64,000 bases of DNA from Sparassis latifolia (lineage: Eukaryota > Basidiomycota > Agaricomycetes > Polyporales > Sparassidaceae), in NCBI GenBank assembly GCA_018466975.1, contig CM031559.1:2108001-2172000 (forward strand), read 5' to 3'. The position numbers were made by a program, and so were the translations under genes. The notes under the pieces are model-generated. The model saw only the letters and a program-made list of their open reading frames with translations, had not been told where the DNA came from and did not search any database. The first letter of the stretch is position 1; every line of letters starts with the position of its first letter. Below, piece by piece: positions 39,779-51,056 of this stretch.

Positions 39779-41213
39779 TCAAATCGCCGCTGGCGTGTGC
39801 TCCATACCCCTACTGGCATGATATGTTTCCGGGCCCTGGCGGAGTGACAAGAGGTCAACTCAGAAGGATAAAATTCGGCAGTGCGGGTGCTAGAAACAGA
39901 CGGTAACCCGGGAGGAATAAATACATACCGTCCTGTTATTTCTCCTCTCATTCCTCACTCTCCTGGCGAACCACTCCTTCGCCGTCGATCCAGGCTGATA
40001 CTTCCCAGCGGGTGCCTGCGCGACCGCTTCAGCGATGATCGGGCTCTCCTCTGCTAGGGCTCGGAGCTCGATAGAGTCGCCCGGTCTTGTGAAGAACACG
40101 ACAGACCAGCGTTCAAATTTGCCCTGCTCCTTTGGCGGAGGTCTATGATAGCGGACATTTTAGTCGGGATGTCGTGAATCAATGATCGGTGGACGTACAC
40201 TACACGATGGAGGTTGGACATCAGGATTCCACCACTGAGAATTGTGAGTGCGTCCCCGATGTTGCAGATGGCATGACCTGGTATCGGCTACATGAAAGCA
40301 ATTGATAAGCACGCTTTCGAGATATGGCGCAAAATATTTTGCCTTTACGTATTGCCACTGCGTCGCACCCGGTACCATGACTTGCAATCCTCCCAGGCGA
40401 TTGTGCAAGAAGGACTGATTCAGGATAGGTCAGTCAAACCAACACGAACTTCAGCAAACACACCAGAGAGCCGAAATCTGTATGTGATCCTAGCGCCGCC
40501 TTGTCCTCTGAGAAGCCATGGGGCCGCGGCGGGCTCTTGATGCACCGCGCCTCGCTGCCGCTACGCTCATCGATCGAATGTCTCTTTGCCAATGCGCCCT
40601 CCTGCAAACCGAGCTTGGCTTCCAGTATGTCTATGATAGTGAGATTCACATCTAATGCCTTGCGCACGAAGGGAGCGATGGTGGGCTCCATGCGGGCATT
40701 GACTGTGCGTGGGTAGGACCTATGGACTTTCCCGGGCCATGCGAGTGCATCATCTTTGGAGATGTTGATGAACTCTACTGAGTCCAGCGCACCGGTCTCA
40801 TCGGTAACGTTAGCACCTGCCGCCTTGTACCTGCCGAGTGAACGTTGAATCTATAATGAAAATTTCATATTAGTAGAGGCACGTACCCGGGAGATGTGCC
40901 ATCGTCGCCTTGCTCGAACTGCATTTTCTCCTCCAGAGGGAGTGCCATGGTCTCCGCGCCCATGTCGAACATACCGTTCACTTCCTCGTCAGCTCCGTGG
41001 TTCTTCAGGCTGTGATTGAATATGTTTCGATCGTGACGTTTACCATTAAGTTAACGCGGACACTCACTACCAGAATCCGAGCCCCGTGGCTGCCTTCCAT
41101 AGCTTATCGATCTCTGCTGCGTCGCCCGCCTTAAGCAATAGGAAGTCTACGACGAGCAACGCGTGAGTGGGCACATTCTCTGGGAACGGCGGGAATGTCG
41201 CAAGGCCAGGCAT
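39779..41213 (-). CDS. 2-oxoglutarate/Fe(II) dioxygenase, isopenicillin-N-synthase-like (353 aa)
   Basis: Seven exons (41068-41213, 40887-41009, 40464-40830, 40349-40414, 40199-40287, 39929-40142, 39779-39835) join in phase across GT-AG introns of 49-93 bases, giving 353 residues, the normal length for this family. The N-terminal non-haem domain begins MPGLATFPPFPENVPTHALL with GFWYLKNHG. The iron site is readable: HTD in GSHTDFGSL (exon 3) and the distal His in SNLHRVV (exon 5); the 2-oxoglutarate-binding RxS is RWS in exon 6. GGLQV and PGHAICNIGDAL are family signatures. Such enzymes hydroxylate or desaturate small molecules using O2 and 2-oxoglutarate; the substrate cannot be told. A paralogue begins at 37392. 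No biosynthetic partner genes are nearby. Confidence 0.9.
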
Positions 41214-42640
41214 CGTCGAGGAGATGGGTCAAGCGGCGCGATAACGTAGCAAATAGGGTATTCATCCAGGTCGAGGTCATATCAGATCAGCAGCAAGAAT
41301 AATGTATGTGGGAATAGAAGCGTTATCGGTCAGCATCGGTCAGCCTTCGCTCTGGCATGCGCTCGCAGTTATCTCACCACCAAGGTATCCGCGGCGACAA
41401 GAGGTGCTATCAGCACTTCTGAGATCGGTGAACAGCCGTCTTACCGTCAGAAAGATTCAACTCCACCATGAGGTATTCTCTCGCTTGCTGTGAGGCAACG
41501 ACATCATTATCCATTCATGCTGCCAAATGCCAGTGCAAGGTTCAACGATGTACGTTGAGGCTGCATTGTCGGCTGTAAGGCATAGTGGAGTATCAGAGGC
41601 ATAGACTCGCAGACAGAGTATACTTAGAGGTAATTATAAGTACAGGTGCTGGATAGGGTAGCAAAATCATCAGAGTGACTACACACCTAATAAACTCGTT
41701 TCTTCACGATAGCAAGTAGTCAAGAGTAAGTGTAGCGCAGCGTATCGCTGAGGGTGGGCCCTCACAACAAGGTTGACGCGAACTCCTGCCAAGTTCACAG
41801 AATGAGTATCATCAAGGCAACTCCGTCAGGTTTTCTCACCTGTAGATTCGAGCAGCGCTGAATCGACCACGCGAGGATCCCTATAACTCGCGTCATCCTG
41901 CTCACTGCAGACTGCGATGCGAACTGTGCTTGGAGGAGCAAGCTATGTACACCAAGATGATGCGAGAAAGTCACCACTGGACCAAAGTTTGTTGTCCGAG
42001 CAAAGCTTGTAATGAAAAGGTGGAATACGCATGCAGCAACAACATGTCAGATAATTGGTAGTAAGAAAGTACAACGGATCTCCATCAATAGGTGAACGAA
42101 AACATGTCACTCGTGCATCCTTGTTCACTTAATGCTTCCTCGCATTCACTGTGCCTGCACCAGCAACCCGTCAGAAAGCCAAATATCTGAGGCAAATATA
42201 TGACAAGACTGACGCTACATTGTGGGTTCGCCGTAATTACCTTGGTACAATGTGTCAAGCAGACGTCGCATGGGCTTGATGAATATCACCAGAGAGCGCA
42301 GGTGTAGAAGCCAGTGTCTAAGGATAATGGAGAAGTATGACGCGAAGCCACTTATTTGTACCATCAGCTTGTGTTCGCTGGCAGGAAAAGCTTGTGCATC
42401 CAACCAAGCGTAGATGAAACCGGCATGAGGCTAGGACCGCTATGTGGGTGCCAGTGGCAATCTTCCAGGTAGGAATTCTAGCAGACATAGAGAGCGACAA
42501 TTTCTGTGAAATATCACGCGTTTTGCTGATGGTTTCGGACCAGGAACTAGAGCGGCTCGAGCACAACTAGCAACACCGGCAAAAGCCGAGTGGTTATACA
42601 AAATTTCCACTCCGAGAAATTGGGACACCATTGAGTTCTG
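41214..42640. other. Intergenic, no gene supported
   Basis: Upstream of the dioxygenase (minus) and of the small plus-strand gene. Only short frames on either strand (largest 42318-42566 minus). GGTCAGCATC-type words repeat at about 41325-41345. Confidence 0.4.
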
Positions 42641-43094
42641 TTGAGTTCTGCCACCGAAGCTTCATTTCTTTCCAACAAGTCAATCTTTATCTACTTTCAA
42701 AACAGATTGACTGCATTACAGACGATTCGGAAAACCTTGACGCCCGACTTTCTGTCGCATGCCATTTCGCAAGCTGGCGCCGTTACCGTGAAAGGAAATG
42801 GTCCCCTGAAATACGACAAGGTGCATGCAATTAGCGGAAATCTGGAGCAACCATCACTTCCAGAGCATGAACAATACGGTAAGATATCATTGGACTATTC
42901 TGGTGCATTCCAACGTCGATAACACTGCAGAATTGCTTCTGTACAAGCTGGGGAACACTAGCACTTGGGGTACGGATGGTGGCGGTACAGCCACAATGCC
43001 GTATAATGGCTCTGTTCTTCGCAAGCGAAGAAATCCAGCTGGAAAAAGAATGGCGCACGTCAAGATTTTTGAATACCCTGTAATGACGCGATAA
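42641..43094 (+). CDS. Small unrecognised two-exon gene, 5' end uncertain
   Basis: The frame 42641-42878 (LTALQTIRKTLTPDFLSHAI, then GNGPLKYDKVHAIS and EQPSLPEHEQYG) joins in phase, across a 52-base intron with GTAAGA donor and CTGCAG acceptor (42879-42930), to 42931-43094 (LLLYKLGNTSTWGTDGGGTA...MAHVKIFEYPVMTR). There is no ATG at the open start; an upstream exon is likely, and TTCAAAACAG at about 42705 is a possible acceptor. Basic C-terminus, no domain recognised. This is the last gene before the AT-rich block. Confidence 0.5.
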
Positions 43095-43800
43095 TATCGA
43101 GCTGCTTGCCAGTGGCAGTTGAATTTGCGAGCTTTGCTAGCCTCGCAAGGGCCGATTTCGTTGGCAGAACCCTTGGTTAATGTTATGAACTTTTTCTCTC
43201 TTTGTGCAATAATTATTATTCACAACATGAAGATACACCTTACATGTGCCAGTTGAATGTTCTTCGTCTTGCTTCACTTGCTGAGCCTTATAGAGCAGCT
43301 CCTCTACTTTCAACCTGTTGGCAGCCAGCCCACAGATTGTATTTTTTTACATAAGAACCCATACTTTGATCGTGTTTAGAATCTCTGCGTTTCTGCATGA
43401 TTTGATTCTGGCAACATCAGCATTTGTCATCACTTTCTTGGTCTACTTTATTCGCCTTGAATAAGGGAGTAAGACAAAAACAAGATGAATAATACATTCA
43501 GAACTTGTCTCCTTAATTAAGATGATCGCTTGTCTTGATCCGTCTGAATTTCTCCTTAGAGGCTTAAATCCAGCTGGCACTCATGTGTTCAGACGGACTA
43601 AAGGAAAATCAAGGAGATGACTTATGGCCTTATTTCCTTGGTAAGGCTGCTCTTAATGCAAAAGTAGACATAAATGAACTTGAGCCTGATCTATATACTT
43701 TCTTACATAGTAAATTGAGTTTAAGTAGTAAAGATTTTATGAGCTTTCCTTGGTTGTTATGCTTTTCTTCACCTTAGTTCTTAGAATTCAATGTTTTCTA

Positions 43801-44058
43801 CTTCTTATCTAAGTTGTTAAGCTCATAAAATAATTTTATTCAGCTAAACTCACTATAAATTTGTATTGAGCCTAGCACAATATAAACTTATAGTGAGCCC
43901 AGCTTTATATATACATATATTAGTGACATTATTTAGTTTAGTTGTTCAAATTTAATGTTTATTACTTCTTATATAAGTTGCTAAGCTTATAAATTAATTT
44001 TATTATCTTAAACTCACTATAACTTTATATTGAGCCTAGCACTATATAAACTGATAGT
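43801..44058. repeat. Direct repeat pair of about 94 bases, 164-base period
   Basis: 43801-43894 and 43965-44058 are about 85 percent alike by eye; both read CTTCTTAT...TAAACTCACTATAA...TTGAGCCTAGCAC...ATATAAACT. A third partial copy of the end (AATATAAACTTATAGTGAG) is near 46957. Confidence 0.8.
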
Positions 44059-44961
44059 ACATGACTCCTCACATTATTGTGGTGTAGATAAGTACTATTT
44101 GTGCAGAGCTTTTGGGAATGTCACACTCTCTTATATTAAATGTCAATAAACAAGTTTTGCATAATGAAGGTTGCTAGTTCTTTTCACCTCCTGCCAGGCC
44201 CTGATAAATAGGACATATCAGTAGCCTTGAATTTGATCAGGCTTCTGCCCGAAGATGAAGGGTATGATTATATTCTCTTTATCACTGATCACATTCACTC
44301 TGATGTGTGCATTCTGTCAAATTGCACGAACATTACTGCCTCAGGGCTCTTTGTATTATTCTTTAATCAGTGAGACTATGTCAATGGCATGTTATTCAAC
44401 ATCATCTCTGATTATGACAAATTGTTCACTTCCTGCATCTGGACCAAGGTGCATAAGCTCACTGGGTAAAACTGAAGCTATCTACTTATCATTATCATAT
44501 CAACAGTCTTAGTGAATATACAAACAAAACTGTTAATCAGGCTTTACGCTATCATATCCATTGAACCCAGTGTGACTGGGTTCTGTGTGCTATTTTACAA
44601 ACACTTTGACATAATGAATTTGCTTAACAGATTTACTGATTTCTCTAATTTCTAACTTAAGACTTGAGTGATCTCCTGCCTCATTATCCTGTCATATCAA
44701 ATGCACTCTCTGACATCTTTTCAGAATCACTTGTGCACCTTGCTATCAACATAATGGTATCCATTGAGCTTGACATGGGTGAGGCATGAGATAATATGAT
44801 GCAGGGCAAAATATGTTAGGTGCGCTTCACCAATGTCACATGTGGGCCCAATAATATTTTTACAGTGAGCAACAAGATTTGACTCTTTATCTTTCATCAC
44901 TAAACTACCTTCAAAAAGAAGAGATTCTATCAGGCAGCAAAGTTCTCAAGTGAGACAGTCT

Positions 44962-45046
44962 CACAGTGAGACAGTCCCTTCACAGTGAGACAGTCCCTTC
45001 ACAGTGAGACAGTCCCTTCACAGTGAGACAGTCCCTTCACAGTGAC
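44962..45046. repeat. 19-base minisatellite, about 4.5 copies
   Basis: CACAGTGAGACAGTCCCTT in tandem, nearly perfect copies, ending in CACAGTGACAGTTAC. Confidence 0.92.
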
Positions 45047-47589
45047 AGTTACATGCCCTGAAACTTCAAACTGTACTCTGCTGCTTCCTAACAGTCTCCA
45101 CACTTTCTTCACCTTCCACGCATCTGAACTGAAGTGACATAAATATAATGATCCCCTCTTATTCTCCAGCAGCAAACTTAAACATCCAGGCCCTGTACTC
45201 TCTGCAGAAGATTTGAAAGAATGCACAGTCAACAAGATCCTCGACTCCTACTTGGCTGTAAATGGCAATTCCTTATTAGATGAGCTGAGTATGACTCCAA
45301 AGACAATTATTGGCTACTATGTCATGACTGCAAAGACTGCACAGCATTGGATGTTTAGTTGACTTAGAGTGGTAATGGTCTCACTCAATAGCTTTTTCTC
45401 ACAGGGTTTTGATGCACCAATTTGCAGGCTGTTCCCTTGGTGCTACAAAGTACTTTCTCTTACTTTCCTTTTATCTTATTCCTTGCTCACATTCATTCTC
45501 TTTACCTCACCCCATGCTCCTTCTTTAATTACACAGAGGATGTAAGGATGTAAGCCTGCTGCTTATGACACATGGTTACTCATCATATTGTACCTTATTT
45601 GTACTACATTGAAGCCACATTAACTTTATCCTGTGGATCTTTCATCATTATCTGCTCTCACTCTCTTATTATTTCTTATACCTAAATCTAGCCATCTCCT
45701 TCTACCTTGCTTATTTAATACATGCTCATCTAGTTCAGTTTAGTGTGATCCTCATCTCTGAGTTTTCACTGTCTGGTCACAACTCTAGGCAGTGTTTCAA
45801 TTTGTCAGCTAATCTAACTCTAATTAAATAAAAATTAATGAGATATCACACTGTCTTTAGAAGTTGTACAACCACTATTAATAAGTTTTGTCACTGCTTT
45901 CTTTTCAGACAGATGTACTAAAGGTGGATAGAGTTCAAAATATGTGATCATATTACAAAATACACAACATTTAGAATCTTTCATGTGATGTCTAGTTGGA
46001 CACAGTATGAATATTTGCTAAACTTGAGAAGATTTAAGTATCTCAAAAATTAGTAAATTACTGTAGTTTAGCCCAGCTCAACAGAAATAACTATTAGCCT
46101 TGTGAATAGTGCAGATGCTAATAAATTTATACAAAGTATATTCAGAGCTAATTCCTCTTGAGTGCATAACTATGATTTTTAATTAACTACAATTTCTTCA
46201 GCATTCATGCTAAGATCATATCCAGTTACTTCATTTTTAAGATTAATTTACTTTAGCTTATTACTGATGCCATAAGTAGCTCATGTCAGAATTATTATTA
46301 CAAGAGTGAAGTAATCTTATTTTATTTTCTGGTCTGTAGCAGCTTAATTTTTTCAAAAGTATGAGTCTTATACATACTATTTAAATTAATGTTCCCTTCT
46401 TATTTTCAGCACTCTGTGACAACTGTCTCATATTTTATTGTAATAAAATTCAAATAATAATCAAAGCTTTAGTACCCTGCTAATACTATACTATTTTGAC
46501 CAACTGTTTACACACTGTGACATGTGACCCTCAGTTTGGCCAGTTCAACAGCTCAGAGATTACTAAGACTGGGAACAAATGTCTCTTACTATATCATTTA
46601 AATGAAGTAGCATTGACACTTAAAAGACAATAGAGTAAAGATTATTTTGTAGCAAGAAGCTAGACATCAAAACTGCTCTGAAGTCAATATAAGAGCAAAA
46701 TCAATAAAAACTCCGAGTCACATTCAAGAAAAATTATAAGTTAGGTTTATCAGAAAATAGTAGGAGCTAGGCCCAATAGAAATAATATAATCCAGATGGA
46801 CTGAAAAGATGTCAGGCAAGCTCAATAGAAAAACTTTGAGTTAGGCTCAAAAGAGATGAATTATCTTAGTATAACACTCAAATACTCACAAAGTGAACAA
46901 ATAAAATCTATGTATATTTAAATTTAATGAGTCTGGCTCATATAGTTATTAGCTCAATATAAACTTATAGTGAGTGCAGCTTTATATATATACGTCTCAG
47001 GGACATGATGTTTATTTTATGCTGATATATTTAGCCAGGAGATCTACTACATTTTACAAAGATTGAGACTAGCTCAACATATTTATCTTGATAATATGAT
47101 GTTTATTTTATGTGAATATATTTAGCCAAATTATATAATATATTTTATAAAATGAGTTAGTAATTATAGACTCATATTGTCTATCTTAGGAGCTGGGCTC
47201 AATAAAAATATATAAGCTCAGCTCAACAGGAATATATAAGCTAAGCTTATCAGAAATATAGGAGTCAAGAAGCTCAGCTCTGATTATATGATTGACTCAT
47301 GCAATCTAATAACTTGCTGAAAGTAGGCTTCACTCAAACTATCACAAACTGAACAAATAAAATCTACTTATATTTAAATTCAATGCTCATGCTATCATTT
47401 TAATAAGTCTAGCTCATGCTGTTAATTTTAAAGAACTTATTTTCTTTTGTATTTGGTGTTTGATATTTAGCCTCTGCTAATATGTTCTTTACACATAGGC
47501 AAATATAGTGATATGACTGCAGTGCATTGTAAATACACAGTGGTGGGCTTACACTCTGACTAGCTCGTAAAAGTTCAATTTCTCAAGCA

Positions 47590-47745
47590 TGACACACTCC
47601 TTCAGTTCACATCATATTAATCGCTGTTCCGCCTTGGCTGTCCAATCTTTGTAGTAGACAAGATATTGGAAATCACATTCTTGATAATATTGATTGAGAA
47701 TACATTTGACCTCTTATTTCTGCTTTCTGGCAGTGCTCATTAGCA
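47590..47745 (-). pseudogene. Decayed chromodomain fragment of a Ty3 element
   Basis: Minus-strand translation reads PPPLVLVLMS..., a stop, then EVKCILNQYYQECDFQYLVY and YKDWTAKAEQ. This lines up with the [20 protein letters not shown] and [16 protein letters not shown] regions of the two chromoviruses in this window. The key Trp of KGY is partly kept (KDW). The flanks are eroded beyond recognition. Confidence 0.55.
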
Positions 47746-48059
47746 CCAGAACTAGGGGAGGAGGGTCATAAGTAAGAAACTGCAAGGGGTCATTTTTGTA
47801 ATATCACCTTAGGGTAGCCTTCTGACCTAGCTCTTAGCTTCAACATAATTTATAAGATATACCCACTTCATTCTCGACTACTATCATCACACTGTGATAC
47901 ATCAAGTGCAAAGTCAGATAACCCTTCATATTGCAGGCTTGTAGGCTAAATTGTGAGAAAAACAGGGCATGGTCTATGTACAATAGAAAGCAGATAGATA
48001 TAAATAAAAATATGTGCAATGAATGTGAAGAGCATCTATAGAGTGCAGAAGAGGGTCTA

Positions 48060-48629
48060 CATGCCAACATTGTCAAGTTCTTCCATGATAGTAGTAGGCA
48101 GGATCTGATGGCAAGAATACTTTTTGCAAGCCTAAGCAGTCTGCTTCTCATTCAGACCTTTGCGATACCCATCTCTGAAGTGCTGCATACAAGTGTAGAA
48201 GCTATTTGAGAGACTTCAATTATGAATTCATTATATTAAGGTGTAGTGATCTTACTGATGCATGGTGACAATGAGGCACTGTCCAGAGCAGCAACGACGT
48301 TGTGCTCCAGTTGAGCCTTTTTGGATGCAGGAGAATATTCTCAATACTTCCTCTTGGCATATCCTCAGCACTGCTCAATTAGGTTGAGCTCACAGTGAAA
48401 TTTCAGCAGGAATATAACTTCGAAGCTGCGATGTCATGCACCAAAAGTGTTTGTGAACATGTAATCACCAATGAAGCACTCGACAGAGAAGTCATGTAAT
48501 CAAGATACAATCCAAGAACATTGGCCGAGTGTATCACCTGATGCTCACATTATGCTATTGGATGGAAAAAACTCGGAAAGTGCTCTTTTCCTACTTCTCC
48601 CTGCTCACTTTATGCTATTGGACATGAAG
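48060..48629 (-). pseudogene. Decayed DDE transposase C-terminus
   Basis: Minus-strand reading at about 48480-48250: CFIGDYMFTNTFGA, stop, HRSFEVIFLLKFHCELNLIE, QC, stop, GYAKRKY, stop, EYSPASKKAQLEHNVVAALDSA. A second piece at about 48205-48060 reads FRDGYRKGLNEKQTA, stop, ACKKYSCHQILPTTIMEELD. The FLPKFHCELNPIE...GW(A/C)K(Y)RYR block with the catalytic Glu is a signature of DDE endonucleases common in basidiomycete genomes. The three stops are TGA where Trp or Arg codons are expected, in line with C-to-T decay. A gag-only element is inserted directly upstream, at 48630. Confidence 0.65.
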
Positions 48630-48882
48630 TGTAAGGGTGGGTGAGAACTTATCACGCTGAACCTAGAATACAGTGCACCAAGCTCTATTCGGGAGTGTCG
48701 TGCATGTATCCAGGTTGTGGTGTGTTAAGTCTCTGACTTCAACACACCGACGTGCACTCGATACATGCAGGTGCATACAAACAGTACACAACAATTATAT
48801 AATACAAGATGTGATCAGATAAGATTAGGGCACAAGTACCGCTTGGTACTTGTGCCCTGCAATACAACAGTGGCATGTTACA
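48630..48882 (-). repeat. 3' LTR of the gag-only element (253 bases)
   Basis: Aligns over its length with 51057-51323; plus-strand ends TGTAAG and GTTACA. Contains the conserved perfect hairpin at 48827-48858. Confidence 0.8.
48827..48858. other. Perfect 14-bp hairpin in LTR
   Basis: Arms AGGGCACAAGTACC and GGTACTTGTGCCCT with loop GCTT. In the other LTR (51269-51298) the inner 13 pairs and the loop are identical, although surrounding bases differ. Confidence 0.9.
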
Positions 48883-49112
48883 CCCTCCCCCACTGGACAC
48901 GTTCCATGAGACCATAACACCGACTGTGCCATTGAGTAGATGACGCAGATGATGACGTGAGGCAGGACGGCATGATGAGGTAAAACAACAGGCCAAAGTG
49001 ATGACAGACACAGCCAGAACACACAGGCAGTTTGTGAGCACATGGAGGGTACACATCATGTCCCCAGCTGTGGCCCGCAGTGGCACGTCAATGGGAGGTG
49101 CACCAGTGTGAG

Positions 49113-50104
49113 CTAGTGGCTGCCCATGTTGTGGTTGGGGTCCCCAGCCTCGAGGGTCACTTCAGGGTTGGGACCTAGCTGACTGCTGCCAGCAGGGGCA
49201 TTGCCAGTGCCAAGTGTGGGTGATTCGGGGTCTGACAGCTGCATCACCACATCCTCATCAACGAGTGATAATAACTCGTGGGTTGGGGGTACCGGCCAAG
49301 TGCATCCGTCACAAATGTCTGCCAGGAAATGTCCCTCGAATGAGGTCACACCTTTGAGAACCCATCTAAGGATGTAGTTGTGATGTCGGCAATGGAACTC
49401 CTCAAGAAATCCAATCTGCGGGCAGTGTACCATCGCACAACATTGATCCTCTCGATTGTGGGAGACGTATCCGGAGGTATCACTCCTGGGCCATGCGATC
49501 ATTGTACGGTCGTGTGGCCTGTGTGCGTACCTGGTGCAGCTGTTGTATTCATTCCCGGGAATCGAGGGGGTCGGTTCACTGCGGTAGTGACTGCCGGGTT
49601 TGGTTAGATCACTCCCGATTGGAATGTTATGTTCCGAGCAATGTTGGGCTGTTGCATAGCCACCGTTGCGTTCACTGCAGGACCTTGCATCGGTCCTGCA
49701 GATCGTGTGTTTGTTCCCACCGTGGGCTGCCCTTGCAGCCCATGGGGGTATCCAGGTCCTGCAGGTCGTGTTGGTCAAGGAGGCAGTGGTGGTGGAGTTG
49801 ATCCATTGGATCGCGATAGTCATTATTCTCCAGGTCGGTGTCCCTTGGGTGGTGTTGCAGGCCTTCGACCATTTCTTCTGAATTGGTCGAAGTCGTTCCC
49901 ATCATTTCCGGGGTATGGACTGGAGTTGTCTGAATCGTCACTTCCGGGGTCACCTTCAGGAGCTGCTACTGGAGCTGTTCCAGATTGGAGCGATCCCCAC
50001 ATCGCGCGAGGTGTCGATGATACCGGCAGTTGTACTTCGAATGCCCTCAATGCTCTTTCGGACTCTGAGGCCATCCGGTCCAAGTATCTGGTGTATATTA
50101 ACAC
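49113..50104 (-). pseudogene. Second gag-like region of the non-autonomous element
   Basis: Two frames: 50104-49823 (TRYLDRMASESERALRAFEV..., acidic Asp/Ser/Pro-rich, DDSDNSSPYPGNDGND) and 49823-49113, whose end is the most protein-like part: IGFLEEFHCRHHNYILRWVL, FLADICDGCTWPVPPTHELL, SLVDEDVVMQLSDPESP. The HH and CxxC residues hint at a metal site but I recognise no family with certainty. A frameshift separates the two frames. Confidence 0.45.
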
Positions 50105-50230
50105 CCTTCAATTGTAATCCTCATCCAGCTCTCCCTCCTGCTGTGGTCGGGCCAGCTGATGATACGCGCTCTCGATAATTATATCGAGAGCACCTGCCAT
50201 CGGGTCCTCGACCTGTGAGGGGTATAATCC

Positions 50231-50977
50231 TCATTCTACCGCTATCTCCTCAATGGAGTTTCTCGTTCCCGAGAGGATGGGTTGATCCATTGGGTCAACT
50301 TCATCTCCTGAGGAATTTTCGAGTTCATCCATTATCCTTTCAAACCGCTCGTTCTGCGCTTGGCAGGTCTGTTTGTGTGCCTCACAAATGGCCTGCATCT
50401 CACGTTCCTGCTTTTCTTGCAATGTGTCGAGTTTGCAGTTTGCCTCTTCTTGAGCCTGCTGGAGTGCCTCTCGGGCTCTCTTTCTGCACATGCGTTCTGA
50501 CGAGCTCATGCTTGCAGTGCTCTCTGGGGCTTTATCCTTAGTGTGACATATTTCATCTGCTAAGGAAGATGTTGGTTGCGCTGGCAGGGCGAGGGACAGA
50601 AATCTCTGCAAGTAATGCAAAGGATGTCGTGGCGTCCTTCCCATTCTCGTCATTTCCGTTTCTTCACTGACCTGGTGATATTCAGTGGATCTCACTGGCA
50701 TTCTGACGTTACAGTCAGAGGCAGATTCCCACTGCTGCTCATCCATTCGGCCTCCTCGTGTTGAGCGTGGAGGTTCGACGTACGACAGTGCAGGGGATCG
50801 TGGGGCTGGCGATGCCAGTTCTTGCTCACAGTCCATTATTGCTTGTGCTGGTGTGCTGGTGTCCACGTGCATGCCATCATGGGGTGTGCTCTCAGCCACA
50901 TCTGCCAGGGCTGTGTGCTCGGCCTGTCTTGACTGGGAGTGCATTATCCGTGTGTTTTTGGGGCCTTGACTTGCCAT
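50231..50977 (-). CDS. gag-like coiled-coil ORF of the non-autonomous element
   Basis: The first ATG in the frame is at 50977 (MASQGPKNTR); the frame runs 248 codons to about 50231. The N-terminal two thirds are Ser/Pro/Thr rich. Then comes a charged helix (ERMCRKRAREALQQAQEEAN, CKLDTLQEKQEREMQAICEA, HKQTCQAQNERFERIMDELE), clearly coiled-coil in character, and an acidic end. Such proteins occur as the first ORF of basidiomycete LTR elements and may form the particle. No zinc knuckle seen. Confidence 0.6.
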   Translation of the reverse strand: MASQGPKNTRIMHSQSRQAEHTALADVAESTPHDGMHVDTSTPAQAIMDCEQELASPAPRSPALSYVEPPRSTRGGRMDEQQWESASDCNVRMPVRSTEYHQVSEETEMTRMGRTPRHPLHYLQRFLSLALPAQPTSSLADEICHTKDKAPESTASMSSSERMCRKRAREALQQAQEEANCKLDTLQEKQEREMQAICEAHKQTCQAQNERFERIMDELENSSGDEVDPMDQPILSGTRNSIEEIAVE

Positions 50978-51056
50978 TGGGTGGCAAGTTAAGGTTCTTG
51001 ATTTCTTGATGAGGGTCTTCGCTGTCGAATAGAATTTTTCGCAGGGCAAAATGGAC

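Larger units (their letters stand above)
43095..47589. other. AT-rich, CpG-depleted block without genes
   Basis: Long stretches contain no CpG at all (for example 43801-44060) and reading frames are short. Words such as GAGCCTAGCAC and AATATAAACTTATAGT recur, and a 94-base direct repeat is present. This looks like old transposon sequence eroded by C-to-T change at CpG (methylation decay or a RIP-like process). I see no gene or RNA gene. Confidence 0.6.

Noticed and set aside
44962..45046. Possible CRISPR array or regulatory repeat
   Set aside because: A simple 19-base tandem minisatellite without spacers.
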